A stretch of 64,000 bases of DNA. It comes from Oscillospiraceae bacterium. Its GTDB lineage: Bacteria > Bacillota > Clostridia > Oscillospirales > Oscillospiraceae. Position numbers and translations under genes: made by a program. Location: the NCBI GenBank assembly GCA_022795735.1, contig JAAWHG010000002.1, forward strand, positions 62,001 to 126,000. Reading direction: 5' to 3'. Below, piece by piece: positions 16,256 through 25,486 of this stretch. How positions within the stretch are numbered: the first letter of the stretch is position 1; every line of letters begins with the position of its first letter. A model generated the notes under the pieces. The model was not told where the DNA came from. It did no database searches and was given only the letters and a program-made list of their open reading frames with translations.

Positions 16256-16298
16256 CAGGCGCGGACGGCCCAATCGGCTGTCCGCGTCTGTATTTTCC
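16256..16298 (+). terminator. Terminator of the dlt-like operon
   Basis: A GC-rich stem of about 16 bp with some G-U pairs (16256-16271 with 16275-16290) and a short loop, followed by TATTTT. It lies 8 bp after the synthase stop. Confidence 0.75.
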
Positions 16299-16379
16299 CC
16301 CGGTGTTTATGGGGAAAGGGAAGGACGGCATCTCGTATTTTGCATGAATTACCCCCTATATTTTTTCAGGGGAATATGA

Positions 16380-16385
16380 TATAAT
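16380..16385 (+). promoter_or_regulatory. Probable -10 box upstream of second FG-GAP lipoprotein
   Basis: TATAAT at 16380-16385 lies 32 bp before the GTG start. No good -35 hexamer stands at 17 bp. After the terminator just upstream, it suggests a separate transcription unit for lipoprotein, response regulator and kinase. Confidence 0.5.
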
Positions 16386-16417
16386 GAATTCTAAATCGAG
16401 CGAGGGAGGCGGCGCGT

Positions 16418-17755
16418 GTGGGGAAATGGAAGCGGATTTTGGCGTTTTTGCTGTCGCTGTGCTGCGCGCCCTCCTTATCCGGCTGCCTGTTTCGCTCCGG
16501 CGAGGAGCTCTACGCCCTGCCCCGGCAGCCGCAGGAACTCTATGAGCTTCAAAAAGCCATTGACGCACTGATGACTCCCGGCACGGTCTGTTTGGCCCCC
16601 ACAGCTGGGGCCAACCGCCAGCCGATTCAGCTGGCCGATCTGGACGGCGACGGGCTGGATGAGGCCATCGTTTTCCTCAAGACCGGCGGCGACATGCCCC
16701 TCAAGACCTGTATTTTGGACCAGGCAGAGGACGGGCTGGCGTGTATCGCGACCATTGAGGGGGACGGGACCGGCTTCGCCACTGCTGAATATGCCCAGAT
16801 CGACGGCAAACCGGGTCTGGAGATCATCCTAGGCCGGCAGGTCAACGACCAAGTGCTCCAGTCCATGAGCGTCTACGCCCTGCGGGAGGGACGCGCGGTA
16901 GAGCTGATGAGCGCCAGCTATTCGGCCTATACCACCTGTGATTTGAACAATGACGGCAACACCGATCTCTTTTTGATCCGCCTCAACGCGGAGGAGGGCG
17001 GTGGGGTTGCCGAGTACTACCGCTACACCGGAGAACAGATCGAGCGGGAGCCGGAGGCGTCCATGTCCCTGGGAGCCGGAGCGGTCAAGCGGATTCTCAC
17101 CGGAAAGGTGGCGGGCGGCGTACCGGCGGTCTTTGTCGCCAGCCTCTACGGGGAGGACAGCATTGTCACCGACATTTTCGCTCTGCGCGGCAAATCCTTT
17201 TTGAACATCACAACCGCCGGCGCGGCGGGCACCAGCGCGGGGACCGTCCGCAATTACTATGTCTACGGCACCGACATTGACCGGGACGGCGTGATTGAAC
17301 TGCCGCAGCCCATCCAGCTCCCATCTCGGGGCGGCGCAGAGGACGCATACTGGATCATTGAATGGTACAAGATGGACCTCTATGGCCGCTGTACCCGGGA
17401 GACCACCACCTATCACAACTATTCAGGCGGCTGGTATGTGACCCTGCCCGATGAATGGAGCGATACGTTGACCATCTCCCGGAGCGCGGAGGTGTCGGGT
17501 GTCCGGGGGTATGTCTTCTCCCATTGGCACGGCGCCGAGCGGGAGCCGGAGGAGATCTTTACAATCTATCCCTTCACCGGCGAGGGCCGGGACGCGCTGG
17601 CGACGGGGGACGGCCGCTTTCTACTGAAGGGGAAGGGGGACGTCAGTTATGCCGCGTCCCTGGGGACTGCGGCGGAGGCGGAAAACCTCACGCCGGAAAC
17701 TTTAAAGGAAATGTTTAACTTTATTTGGGTTGATTGGAATACGGGGGAGGTTTAA
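16418..17755 (+). CDS. FG-GAP/VCBS-type lipoprotein
   Basis: The 445-residue exported lipoprotein has lipobox LSGC (Cys23). Three acidic, Ca-binding-like loops recall FG-GAP repeats: ADLDGDGLDEAIVFL (about residue 70), CDLNNDGNTDLFLIRL (about 175) and TDIDRDGVIELPQPI (about 285). The start is GTG at 16418, 8 bases after GGGAGG. It ends 5 bp before a response regulator gene, and similar lipoprotein-regulator-kinase arrangements suggest it may modulate the sensor kinase in the envelope (inference). No enzyme motif is seen. Confidence 0.8.
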   Translation: MGKWKRILAFLLSLCCAPSLSGCLFRSGEELYALPRQPQELYELQKAIDALMTPGTVCLAPTAGANRQPIQLADLDGDGLDEAIVFLKTGGDMPLKTCILDQAEDGLACIATIEGDGTGFATAEYAQIDGKPGLEIILGRQVNDQVLQSMSVYALREGRAVELMSASYSAYTTCDLNNDGNTDLFLIRLNAEEGGGVAEYYRYTGEQIEREPEASMSLGAGAVKRILTGKVAGGVPAVFVASLYGEDSIVTDIFALRGKSFLNITTAGAAGTSAGTVRNYYVYGTDIDRDGVIELPQPIQLPSRGGAEDAYWIIEWYKMDLYGRCTRETTTYHNYSGGWYVTLPDEWSDTLTISRSAEVSGVRGYVFSHWHGAEREPEEIFTIYPFTGEGRDALATGDGRFLLKGKGDVSYAASLGTAAEAENLTPETLKEMFNFIWVDWNTGEV

Positions 17756-17760
17756 ACCAA

Positions 17761-18447
17761 ATGAAAAAGGTTTTAATATTGGAGGACGAGGTCAGTATTC
17801 GCAGCTTTGTGGTCATCAACCTCAAGCGGGCCGGATACGAGGCGATTGAAGCGGGGACCGGGGCGGAGGCTTTGGAGAAGCTCAAGGAGAATCCGGACGC
17901 CGGCGTCGCCATTTTAGACATCATGCTGCCCGACATTGACGGCTTTGAGGTCTGCCGGACCATTCGGGCCACCAATAAGTCCATCGGCATTATTATGCTG
18001 ACGGCCCGTACCCAGGAGATGGACAAGGTGACCGGCCTGATGACCGGGGCGGACGACTATGTGACCAAGCCCTTTTCCCCGGCCGAGCTGACCGCCCGGA
18101 TTGACGCTCTATACCGCCGCATCGGCCCCGACGGCGGAGGGGAGAGCGGGGAACAGCAGCAGGGGCCCTTCCTGCTCAACACCCGGAACCGGACGCTGGA
18201 AAAGAACGGAAAGCGAATTAAGCTGACCCAGGTGGAGTATGCCATCATGAAGCTGTTCATGCAGAACCCGGGCCGCGCCCTGTCCAGAGAGGATATCCTG
18301 ACCAGCGTTTGGGGGCGCGACTTTGACGGAGAGCTGAAAATCGTGGACGTGAACATCCGCCGCCTTCGCATAAAGATCGAAGACGACACCGCCAACCCCA
18401 CCTATATCACAACGATCTGGGGGTTTGGCTACAAGTGGGGCGTATAA
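17761..18447 (+). CDS. OmpR/PhoB family response regulator
   Basis: This 228-residue DNA-binding regulator has a receiver domain at residues 1-120: acidic cluster LEDE, phosphoacceptor Asp in AILDIMLPDIDG, Thr in MLTART and Lys in VTKPFSP. A winged-helix output domain follows (about 135-228) with LTQVEYAIMKLFMQNPGRAL and the DVNIRRLRIKI recognition region. ATG at 17761 follows GGGGGAGG by about 10 bases. The next gene encodes its likely partner kinase. Targets are unknown; the upstream lipoprotein and dlt-like operon are candidates. Confidence 0.95.
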   Translation: MKKVLILEDEVSIRSFVVINLKRAGYEAIEAGTGAEALEKLKENPDAGVAILDIMLPDIDGFEVCRTIRATNKSIGIIMLTARTQEMDKVTGLMTGADDYVTKPFSPAELTARIDALYRRIGPDGGGESGEQQQGPFLLNTRNRTLEKNGKRIKLTQVEYAIMKLFMQNPGRALSREDILTSVWGRDFDGELKIVDVNIRRLRIKIEDDTANPTYITTIWGFGYKWGV

Positions 18448-18466
18448 TCCAAAGAGCGGACAGGCG

Positions 18467-19894
18467 GTGAGCGCATTGAAGAAGCGGACCGGCATCCAGA
18501 AGCGCTGGATGTTCAACAACCTGAGCATTGTCATTTTGCTGGTGTTGGCGGTTGTGGTGGCATTCCCTCTGGCCTTTACCATGTACTACTACTCCAATAT
18601 GCAGTCCGGCTTGGAGGCCAAGGCCAAGACCACCACCGACTTCTTCGGCAACTATCTGGGTCAGAGCTACAACGAATATTACCAGTCCTGCATCAACGTC
18701 GCCCACAACTTTGAGGATAAAAATACCCTGGAGCTTCAGTTTATCAGCCCGAGCGGGCGTCTGGTGGCCTCGTCCTACGGCCAATGGGCCGGGAAGGGGC
18801 CCGGAACCAGCGATGTGGATGCCGCCATCGAAACCAAGCGGCTGGCGATTTTTAACGGGACGAACCCCGCCACCGGCGAACGGATTATGGCGGTTTCCAG
18901 CCCGATGATCTATACCAACGGCGAGGTCATCGGCGTCCTGCGCTACGTCACCAGCCTCAAGAACGTGGGACGGCAGATTCTGATGCTGACCGCCGTGACG
19001 GTGGTGGTGGGCGTGCTGTTTATCCTCCTGATAATGTACAACAGCCGCTATTTCATCCGCTCCATCATTGAGCCGGTATCGGAAATCACCGAAACGGCCA
19101 AGCGTATTTCCGCCGGCGGCTATGGCGTGCAGATTAAAAAGAAGTTTGACGACGAGATCGGCGAGCTGACCGACACCATCAACGACATGTCGGTCAAGCT
19201 GGGGCAGGCCGAGCGGATGCAGTCGGAGTTTGTCTCCTCGGTCTCCCATGAGCTGCGGACGCCGCTGACCGCCATTTCAGGGTGGGGCGAGACCATTTTG
19301 TCAGCTGAGACAATGGACCCGGTGGAGACCCGGCGGGGGATGGTTATCATCCTGCGGGAGACCCGGCGGCTGACCGACATGGTGGAGGAGCTCTTGGAGT
19401 TCACCCGAATGCAGGACGGCCGGTTTACCCTCAATGTGGAGCCGGCGGACCTCCAGGCCGAATTTGAGGACACTGTGTTTATGTATGGCAGCCGCCTCAA
19501 GCAGGAGGGCATTGAGCTGGTCTACCTGGAAAACGACGACGTTTTGCCCGAAATTCCCTGTGACATCAGCCGGATGCGTCAGGTGTTCCTGAACATTCTG
19601 GACAATGCAGCCAAGCATGGCGGCGAGGGGCGCAGGATTACGGCGGAGATTCGCCAGGAGGGTGAATACGCGGCGGTACGCATCCGCGACTTCGGCCCCG
19701 GCATTCCGGAGGACGAGCTGCCCCACGTGAAGATGAAATTCTATAAGGGTAGCACCAAGGCACGGGGAAGCGGCATCGGTTTGGCGGTCTGTGAGGAGAT
19801 CGTCACTATGCACGGCGGACAGCTGGTGCTGTCCAACGCCGAGGGCGGCGGCACATTGGTGACAATCCGTCTGCCGATTGGCGAGGGCGCGTAA
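18467..19894 (+). CDS. Sensor histidine kinase
   Basis: The 475-residue membrane kinase has TM1 at about residues 18-40, an extracytoplasmic sensor region to about 175, TM2 at about 178-200, a HAMP linker, an H-box SHELRTPLTAISGWGETIL with the phosphorylated His, and an ATPase domain with the N-box NILDNAAKHGG, DFGPGIPEDELPHV and GSGIGLAVCEEIV. The start is uncertain: GTG at 18467 or TTG at 18476; starts further upstream overlap the regulator gene. It directly follows the OmpR-type regulator and forms a two-component pair with it. Confidence 0.92.
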   Translation: MSALKKRTGIQKRWMFNNLSIVILLVLAVVVAFPLAFTMYYYSNMQSGLEAKAKTTTDFFGNYLGQSYNEYYQSCINVAHNFEDKNTLELQFISPSGRLVASSYGQWAGKGPGTSDVDAAIETKRLAIFNGTNPATGERIMAVSSPMIYTNGEVIGVLRYVTSLKNVGRQILMLTAVTVVVGVLFILLIMYNSRYFIRSIIEPVSEITETAKRISAGGYGVQIKKKFDDEIGELTDTINDMSVKLGQAERMQSEFVSSVSHELRTPLTAISGWGETILSAETMDPVETRRGMVIILRETRRLTDMVEELLEFTRMQDGRFTLNVEPADLQAEFEDTVFMYGSRLKQEGIELVYLENDDVLPEIPCDISRMRQVFLNILDNAAKHGGEGRRITAEIRQEGEYAAVRIRDFGPGIPEDELPHVKMKFYKGSTKARGSGIGLAVCEEIVTMHGGQLVLSNAEGGGTLVTIRLPIGEGA

Positions 19895-19935
19895 GGGCAC
19901 CCATTCATTCCCGTAACAAAAAGAAGGAAAAACAT

Positions 19936-20886
19936 ATGGCTAACCAAAATCCACAGGAAAAATTTAAAACGCTGATCGGCGGTCAGGCTCTGATCGAAGG
20001 GATTCTGATGCGTGGACCGGAAAAGCAGGCGATTGTAGTCCGCAGCCCCGAAGGGCTGGTGAAAAAGGTCGAGGACCTGAGACTGACCAAGAAGCGGGCC
20101 AAGATTCTGAGCTGGCCCCTGATTCGGGGGGTGGTCAACTTTGGCGCATCTATGTTCAACGGCGTCAAGGCGCTGATGTTCTCGGCGGAGTATTTCCCCG
20201 ACGAGGAGAGTGACGCCGAGCCATCCCGTTTTGAGAAGTGGGCGGAGAAACACCTTGGCTCTGAATGGGTGGAAAAGGCGGTGACCTACTTCGCCGTCGT
20301 GGTGGGCATCGCGTTCTCGGTGGGCCTGTTCATTTTGCTGCCCACCTTCCTGACCGGCCTGATCTCCGGGCTCCGGGAAAATTATTTGGCCCGCAACCTG
20401 ACCGAGGGCGCGGTCAAAATCGTCCTGTTCCTCGGTTATATGATTCTGGTTTCGCAGATGAAGGACATGAAACGGGTCTTCTCCTATCACGGCGCGGAGC
20501 ATAAGACGATTCGCTGTTACGAGGCAAAGCTGCCATTGACGGTGGAAAACGTCCGGCCTATGACCCGTTTCCACCCCCGCTGCGGCACCAGCTTTTTGCT
20601 GGTGGTGGTGTGCATCAGCATCCTGTGCGGCGCGTTTTTGCGGGTGAGTAATACCTTTGCCCGGATGGGCCTGCATCTGCTGATGCTGCCGGTAATCGTG
20701 GCAATCAGCTATGAGATCAACCGTTTTGTCGGGCGGCACGACAATGCCTTTACCCGCGCGCTGACCACGCCGGGACTGTGTATGCAGCGCTTTACCACCA
20801 ACGAACCGGACGATTCTATGATTGAAGTTGCGATAGAAGCGCTGACCGCCGTCATTCCGGAAGAGGAAGGGGCTGACCAATGGTGA
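19936..20886 (+). CDS. yqhQ: YqhQ-like DUF1385 membrane protein
   Basis: The 316-residue membrane protein of family DUF1385 (YqhQ) shows the IGGQALIEGILMRGP N-terminal motif, central transmembrane helices, the SYHGAEHKTIRCYE segment and HPRCGTSFLLVV. Its biochemical role is not established to my knowledge. Only 41 bp separate it from the kinase gene and no terminator is seen between them. Its last codons overlap the start of prmC by 7 bp, the typical clostridial arrangement. Confidence 0.93.
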   Translation: MANQNPQEKFKTLIGGQALIEGILMRGPEKQAIVVRSPEGLVKKVEDLRLTKKRAKILSWPLIRGVVNFGASMFNGVKALMFSAEYFPDEESDAEPSRFEKWAEKHLGSEWVEKAVTYFAVVVGIAFSVGLFILLPTFLTGLISGLRENYLARNLTEGAVKIVLFLGYMILVSQMKDMKRVFSYHGAEHKTIRCYEAKLPLTVENVRPMTRFHPRCGTSFLLVVVCISILCGAFLRVSNTFARMGLHLLMLPVIVAISYEINRFVGRHDNAFTRALTTPGLCMQRFTTNEPDDSMIEVAIEALTAVIPEEEGADQW

Positions 20887-21749
20887 AAACCTTCGCTGAT
20901 CTTTATCAGGAGGTCCGGAGCGAGCTGTTGGAGACCGAGGGACCGGAGGGGGCCGCCCGCATTGCCAGGGAGCTGGTCTGTGCCGCAACGGGGCAGACAA
21001 AGGCCGACCTGCTGGCGGGCCGCGAGGCGGTAGTGGACAGCCGTGCGGTGCACCGGCTGCGGGATTTCGTAGTCCGCGCCCGGGAAGGGGAGCCCCTGGC
21101 CTATATCATCGGGGAGTGGGACTTTTGCGGTATGACGCTGAGCGTGACCCGGGACGTGCTGATTCCCCGGGACGATACCATGGCGGTCACCGAGCTGGCG
21201 ATGAAGAAGGCCATGTTCCTCGAACAAAACCCGAGAGTGCTGGACCTCTGCGCCGGCAGCGGCTGCATCGGCCTTGCGGTGGCACATAAGGTCAAGGACG
21301 CGCGGGTGACGCTGGGGGAGGTCTCGCCGGAGGCCATCCGGGTGGCAAAGAAAAACATCGCCGATCAAAAGCTTTCCGGACGGGTGAGCTGTATTCAGCT
21401 GGACGTGAGGCAGCCTGCGGCCAAGTTTCTGGGAACCTTTGACCTAATTGTATCCAACCCGCCCTACGTGACCACCGGGGAGTATGAGCGTTTAGACCCG
21501 TCGGTGCGCGACTACGAGCCCCGTATGGCGCTGGACGGCGGCGCGGACGGTCTGGATTTCTACCGGGCAATTGTGAAAAACTTCACCTCTGCGCTGAAGC
21601 CGGGCGGCTTTCTCTGCTTTGAGTTTGGTCTCGGCCAACAGGAGGCGGTATGCGCGATTCTGGAGCAGGGCGGCTATGAGGTCTGCCAGCTTCGGGACGA
21701 TAATCAAGGGATTACCAGGGCGGTGATTGCGCAGCATACCGGCAGATAG
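20880..21749 (+). CDS. prmC: Release factor glutamine N5-methyltransferase
   Basis: The 289-residue enzyme methylates the glutamine of the GGQ motif in peptide-chain release factors. The helical N-terminal domain is followed by a SAM-binding core with VLDLCAGSGCIGLAVA (about residue 120) and the catalytic NPPY motif in LIVSNPPYVTTGEYE (about 190). ATG at 20880 overlaps yqhQ by 7 bp. The gene is not followed by prfA here; recA comes next after about 60 bp. Confidence 0.95.
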   Translation: MVKTFADLYQEVRSELLETEGPEGAARIARELVCAATGQTKADLLAGREAVVDSRAVHRLRDFVVRAREGEPLAYIIGEWDFCGMTLSVTRDVLIPRDDTMAVTELAMKKAMFLEQNPRVLDLCAGSGCIGLAVAHKVKDARVTLGEVSPEAIRVAKKNIADQKLSGRVSCIQLDVRQPAAKFLGTFDLIVSNPPYVTTGEYERLDPSVRDYEPRMALDGGADGLDFYRAIVKNFTSALKPGGFLCFEFGLGQQEAVCAILEQGGYEVCQLRDDNQGITRAVIAQHTGR

Positions 21750-21812
21750 GCGGTTTTCTGCGCGGACGAAGTGTGTCCGGGCGATTGATACATATGAGAA
21801 GGGTTGATAAGT

Positions 21813-22934
21813 ATGGCAAAAGCGAAATCCGCCTATCAGGCCCCCGCGCCTGCGGAGGACAAAAAAAAGGCGTTGGAGACCGCGCTGCATCAAATTGAAA
21901 AGAATTTCGGTAAGGGAACGGTCATGCGCTTGGGCGACAGGCCCGAGATGCAGGTGGACGCCATTCCCACCGGCTCCCTGGCCTTGGACGCGGCGCTGGG
22001 CATCGGCGGCGTACCGAGGGGACGTATCGTGGAAATCTACGGGCCGGAGTCGTCCGGCAAGACCACGCTGGCCCTGCACATCCTGGCCCAGGCCCAGAAG
22101 ATGGGCGGCGAGGTGGCGTTTGTGGACGCTGAACACGCGCTGGACCCGGAATACGCGGCCGCTCTCGGCGTGAACATTGACGCCATGCTGGTGTCTCAGC
22201 CGGACACCGGCGAACAGGCGCTGGAAATCACCGACGCGCTGGTCCGTTCTGGCGCGGTGGACGCCATTGTGGTGGACTCGGTGGCCGCGCTGACCCCACG
22301 GGCCGAGATCGAGGGGGAGATGGGAGACAGCTTTGTGGGTCTCCAGGCGCGGCTGATGTCCCAGGCTTTGCGCAAGCTGGCCGGCACCATTGCCAAGACT
22401 AACTGCGTGGTCATCTTTATCAACCAGATTCGCTTGAAAATCGGCGTGATGTACGGCAATCCTGAGACGACGACGGGCGGCAACGCCCTGAAATTTTACG
22501 CCTCGGTGCGAATTGATATTCGCCGCATAGAGGCGATTAAGGACGGTTCCACCCTGATCGGCAACCGGACCCGGGCCAAGGTAATCAAAAACAAGTGCGC
22601 CCCTCCGTTCCGGGAGGCGGTATTTGACATCATGTATGGCGAGGGTATTTCACGGTATGGTGAAATGATTGACCTGGGGGTTGACTTGGAGCTGGTGCAG
22701 AAGAGCGGAAGCTGGTTCTCAATGGGAGAAGAGCGCATCGGCCAGGGCAGGGACAACGCCAGACAGTATCTGATGGACCACCCGGAGGCGGCGGAGCAGT
22801 TGGAGAAGGACATTCGCGAAAACCTCTACAAGCTCCAGGGAAGCCACGCCAAGGCGGCGCTGAAGCCGGCAAGCAAGCCGGTGGACGTCTCGGCCGAGGA
22901 CTTTGACGACGAGTCGGACGGCAATGCGGATTGA
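21813..22934 (+). CDS. recA: Recombinase A
   Basis: The 373-residue protein performs homologous strand exchange and triggers the SOS response. Visible elements are the Walker A motif GPESSGKTT, the MAW-type [16 protein letters not shown] segment, the L1/L2 loop region with [20 protein letters not shown] and [13 protein letters not shown], and an acidic C-terminal tail ([14 protein letters not shown]). ATG at 21813 with GAGAAGGG upstream is preferred to TTG at 21804. It overlaps recX by 11 bp. Confidence 0.98.
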   Translation: MAKAKSAYQAPAPAEDKKKALETALHQIEKNFGKGTVMRLGDRPEMQVDAIPTGSLALDAALGIGGVPRGRIVEIYGPESSGKTTLALHILAQAQKMGGEVAFVDAEHALDPEYAAALGVNIDAMLVSQPDTGEQALEITDALVRSGAVDAIVVDSVAALTPRAEIEGEMGDSFVGLQARLMSQALRKLAGTIAKTNCVVIFINQIRLKIGVMYGNPETTTGGNALKFYASVRIDIRRIEAIKDGSTLIGNRTRAKVIKNKCAPPFREAVFDIMYGEGISRYGEMIDLGVDLELVQKSGSWFSMGEERIGQGRDNARQYLMDHPEAAEQLEKDIRENLYKLQGSHAKAALKPASKPVDVSAEDFDDESDGNAD

Positions 22935-23550
22935 GCGGTTACAGGAGCCCGGGCGGAAGGGCGGACGGTGGACGGTCTTCTTCGAGGGAGGCCAACGGCT
23001 CCGCTTGCTGCCCTCGGTAATCGGCGACTTCGGGCTGCGGCCCGGGTTGGAGTTACCGGCGGAGGAACTGCCCCGGCTGAAGGAGGCCGCGGCGGCGGCT
23101 TCGGCCAAGGAACGGGCTGTGCGCATCATTTCGGCCTCCAATGTAACGCAAAAGGAATTGCGCCGCCGTCTGGTGCAAAAGGGGGAGAGCGAGGAAAACG
23201 CCGAAGCGGCGGTGTCCTGGCTCTCCAGCCTGGATTTGCTGGACGATTTGGAGACCGCCAAGCAGTTGGTTCGTTCGGCGGGCCGAAAGGGCTATGGACG
23301 GGCGAGGGCAAGACAGATTCTCTACCAGAAGGGGGTTGACAAATCCCTCTGGGACGAAGCGTTGGAGGAGCTTCCTGAGCCGGACGGGGCCATCGACCGT
23401 TTTTTGGCGTCGCGGTTTCGGGGGGAGGCACCGGACCGGCCGGAGGTCAAACGGGCCGCCGACGCGCTGATGCGGCGGGGCCACCGTTGGGAAGATATTC
23501 GCACGGCGCTGCGGCGCTACACCGATACACTGGAAGAAGAGGAGTGCTGA
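22924..23550 (+). CDS. recX: Regulatory protein RecX
   Basis: The 208-residue modulator of RecA filaments is made of three-helix RecX repeats ([24 protein letters not shown] is the kind of segment repeated three times). It starts at ATG 22924 inside the recA 3' end, an arrangement common to many bacteria that keeps RecX levels below RecA. The N-terminal region includes a short beta-rich extension. No catalytic motif is expected. Confidence 0.92.
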   Translation: MRIERLQEPGRKGGRWTVFFEGGQRLRLLPSVIGDFGLRPGLELPAEELPRLKEAAAAASAKERAVRIISASNVTQKELRRRLVQKGESEENAEAAVSWLSSLDLLDDLETAKQLVRSAGRKGYGRARARQILYQKGVDKSLWDEALEELPEPDGAIDRFLASRFRGEAPDRPEVKRAADALMRRGHRWEDIRTALRRYTDTLEEEEC

Positions 23551-23553
23551 AAG

Positions 23554-24882
23554 ATGGCCGAATCTGTGGGCTTTGTCTCGCTGGGCTGCGCGAAAAATCT
23601 GGTCAATACGGAGCAGATGATTTTCCTCCTGCGGGAGGCGGGGTATTCCATCTCCGAGGTTCCCGATCAGGTGGATTTGGCGGTGATTAACACCTGTGGC
23701 TTTATTGAAGCGGCCAAATCGGAGGCCATTGAACAAATCCTGCTGGCGGCCCAGAGCAAGGCCGAGGGCCGGGTGGGAAAGCTGCTGGTGACCGGCTGTC
23801 TCTCTCAGCGCTATCGGGACGAGATTATGGAGGAGATTCCCGAGATTGACGGGGTATTGGGCACCGGGAGCTATCAGGATATCGTCGAGGCGGCGAACCG
23901 GGTGCTCCGAGGGGAACGGGTCCGCATGTTCGGCGATATTGACGCGCCCTTGGAGGAGCCGGAACGGGTGCTGACCACGCCGCCTTGGTACGCCTATCTG
24001 CGCATTGCCGAGGGGTGTGACAACCATTGCGCCTATTGCGTCATTCCCAGCATTCGGGGCCGTTACCGTAGCAGGCCGATGGAGGAGTTGGTGCAGGAGG
24101 CCAAGAGCATGGCCGCCGCCGGCGTCAAAGAGCTGATTGTGATTGCCCAGGATACCAGCCGCTACGGGCTGGACCTCTACCATGAGCGGAAGCTTCCCGA
24201 TTTGCTGCGCCGGCTGTGCCGGATTGACGGGTTCCGCTGGATTCGGGTGCATTACCTCTATCCCGACGAGCTGTCCGATGAGCTGATTGACGTGCTGGCG
24301 GGCGAGGAGAAGATCGTCAAGTATCTGGACATCCCGATTCAGCACGTCAACGACGGGATTTTGAAAAAAATGCGCCGCCGGGGCGGGCATGCCTGTTTGG
24401 AGGATCTGTTCACCCGTCTGCGCGAGAAAATTCCCAACCTTGTCCTGCGTACCAGTCTGATCGCGGGCCTCCCCGGCGAGGATGAGGCGGCGTTTGAGGA
24501 GCTGTGCGCGTTTTTGAAGAAACACAAGCTGGAGCGCGTTGGGGCTTTCGTCTTTTCCCCGGAGGAGGGGACGCCGGCGGCTGAAATGGAGTTCCCCCCC
24601 GAGGAGGTGGCCCGGCGGCGCGCCGATTTGCTGGACGAGCTGAGCTCGCGGGTGATCGACGAATACAATGCGCGGAAACGGGATACCCGCGAGACGGTCC
24701 TTTGCGAGGGCTTCGACGGGACGCGCTACTTCGGCAGAAGCTACGCAGAATCTCCCGACATCGACGGGCGAATCTGGTTTACAGCTGCGGAAACGGTGCT
24801 GCCGGGCGCGTTTGTCACCGTCCGTTTGGACGGGGCGGAGGATGGCGAGCTGTACGGGCATTTGGAGGAGGACGAGGCATGA
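23554..24882 (+). CDS. rimO: Ribosomal protein S12 methylthiotransferase
   Basis: The 442-residue radical SAM enzyme adds a methylthio group to an aspartate of ribosomal protein S12. It has the UPF0004 domain with cluster cysteines in SLGCAKNLVNTE and INTCGFIEAAK, the radical SAM motif CDNHCAYC (CxxxCxxC, about residue 150), and a C-terminal TRAM domain. The fingerprint LGCAKN...CGFI separates RimO from MiaB. It lies 3 bp after recX and overlaps pgsA by 4 bp. Confidence 0.96.
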   Translation: MAESVGFVSLGCAKNLVNTEQMIFLLREAGYSISEVPDQVDLAVINTCGFIEAAKSEAIEQILLAAQSKAEGRVGKLLVTGCLSQRYRDEIMEEIPEIDGVLGTGSYQDIVEAANRVLRGERVRMFGDIDAPLEEPERVLTTPPWYAYLRIAEGCDNHCAYCVIPSIRGRYRSRPMEELVQEAKSMAAAGVKELIVIAQDTSRYGLDLYHERKLPDLLRRLCRIDGFRWIRVHYLYPDELSDELIDVLAGEEKIVKYLDIPIQHVNDGILKKMRRRGGHACLEDLFTRLREKIPNLVLRTSLIAGLPGEDEAAFEELCAFLKKHKLERVGAFVFSPEEGTPAAEMEFPPEEVARRRADLLDELSSRVIDEYNARKRDTRETVLCEGFDGTRYFGRSYAESPDIDGRIWFTAAETVLPGAFVTVRLDGAEDGELYGHLEEDEA

Positions 24883-25397
24883 CCACCGCGAGTAAGCTGA
24901 CCCTTTTGCGGGTTGTGATGATTCCGGCTTTTATGGCGCTGCTGCTGCTGGGATTTTCCTGGTTCGCGCTGGCCGTGTTCATTCTGGCGAGCCTGACCGA
25001 CTTTGTGGACGGGTATGTCGCCCGGCATTACAATCAGGTGAGTGATTTTGGTAAGTTCCTCGACCCCCTGGCCGACAAGCTGCTGGTCTTCGCGGCAATG
25101 CTGATTTTTGTCCAATGGAACCGGATGCCCGCCTGGGCGGTGATGGTCGCGCTGGCCCGCGAGTTCGCGGTGAGCGGTTTGCGGATGGTCGCGGCAAGCA
25201 AGGGGGAGGTGCTTGCCGCCGCTTGGAGCGGGAAAATCAAGACCGCCGCTACCATGGCGGGCCTGTGCGCGATGATTGCGTTTCCCTCGTCCCTTCTGGA
25301 TCAGGTTGTCACCTGGGTCATTATTTTGACGACCCTTTACTCCGGGTGTGAATATTTCGCGAAGAATTGGGGCTGCCTGGGCTTGGGCGGCAAGTGA
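24879..25397 (+). CDS. pgsA: CDP-diacylglycerol--glycerol-3-phosphate 3-phosphatidyltransferase
   Basis: The 172-residue membrane enzyme makes phosphatidylglycerol phosphate, the precursor of phosphatidylglycerol that also feeds lipoteichoic acid synthesis. The CDP-alcohol phosphotransferase signature is complete in DFVDGYVARHYNQVSDFGKF followed by LDPLADK. Several transmembrane helices are visible. ATG at 24879 overlaps rimO by 4 bp. It is last gene of the recA-recX-rimO-pgsA run, before a strong hairpin. Confidence 0.95.
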   Translation: MTTASKLTLLRVVMIPAFMALLLLGFSWFALAVFILASLTDFVDGYVARHYNQVSDFGKFLDPLADKLLVFAAMLIFVQWNRMPAWAVMVALAREFAVSGLRMVAASKGEVLAAAWSGKIKTAATMAGLCAMIAFPSSLLDQVVTWVIILTTLYSGCEYFAKNWGCLGLGGK

Positions 25398-25428
25398 ACA
25401 CATCGACCGGGCCGTGCCTGCGGCTGCT

Positions 25429-25480
25429 CAAACGCCCAACGACGGGCAGGAGTCCGTCGTTGGGCGTTTGGACTGTTTTA
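25429..25480 (+). terminator. Terminator after pgsA
   Basis: A perfect 17-bp stem (25429-25445 with 25454-25470), an 8-nt loop and GACTGTTTTA downstream. It lies between convergent pgsA and the triple winged-helix gene and could stop transcription from both sides. Confidence 0.85.
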
Positions 25481-25486
25481 ACCGGT

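Noticed and set aside
23053-24861. Long open frame antisense to recX-rimO
   Set aside because: rimO and recX are unmistakable on the plus strand. The antisense product has no family resemblance.
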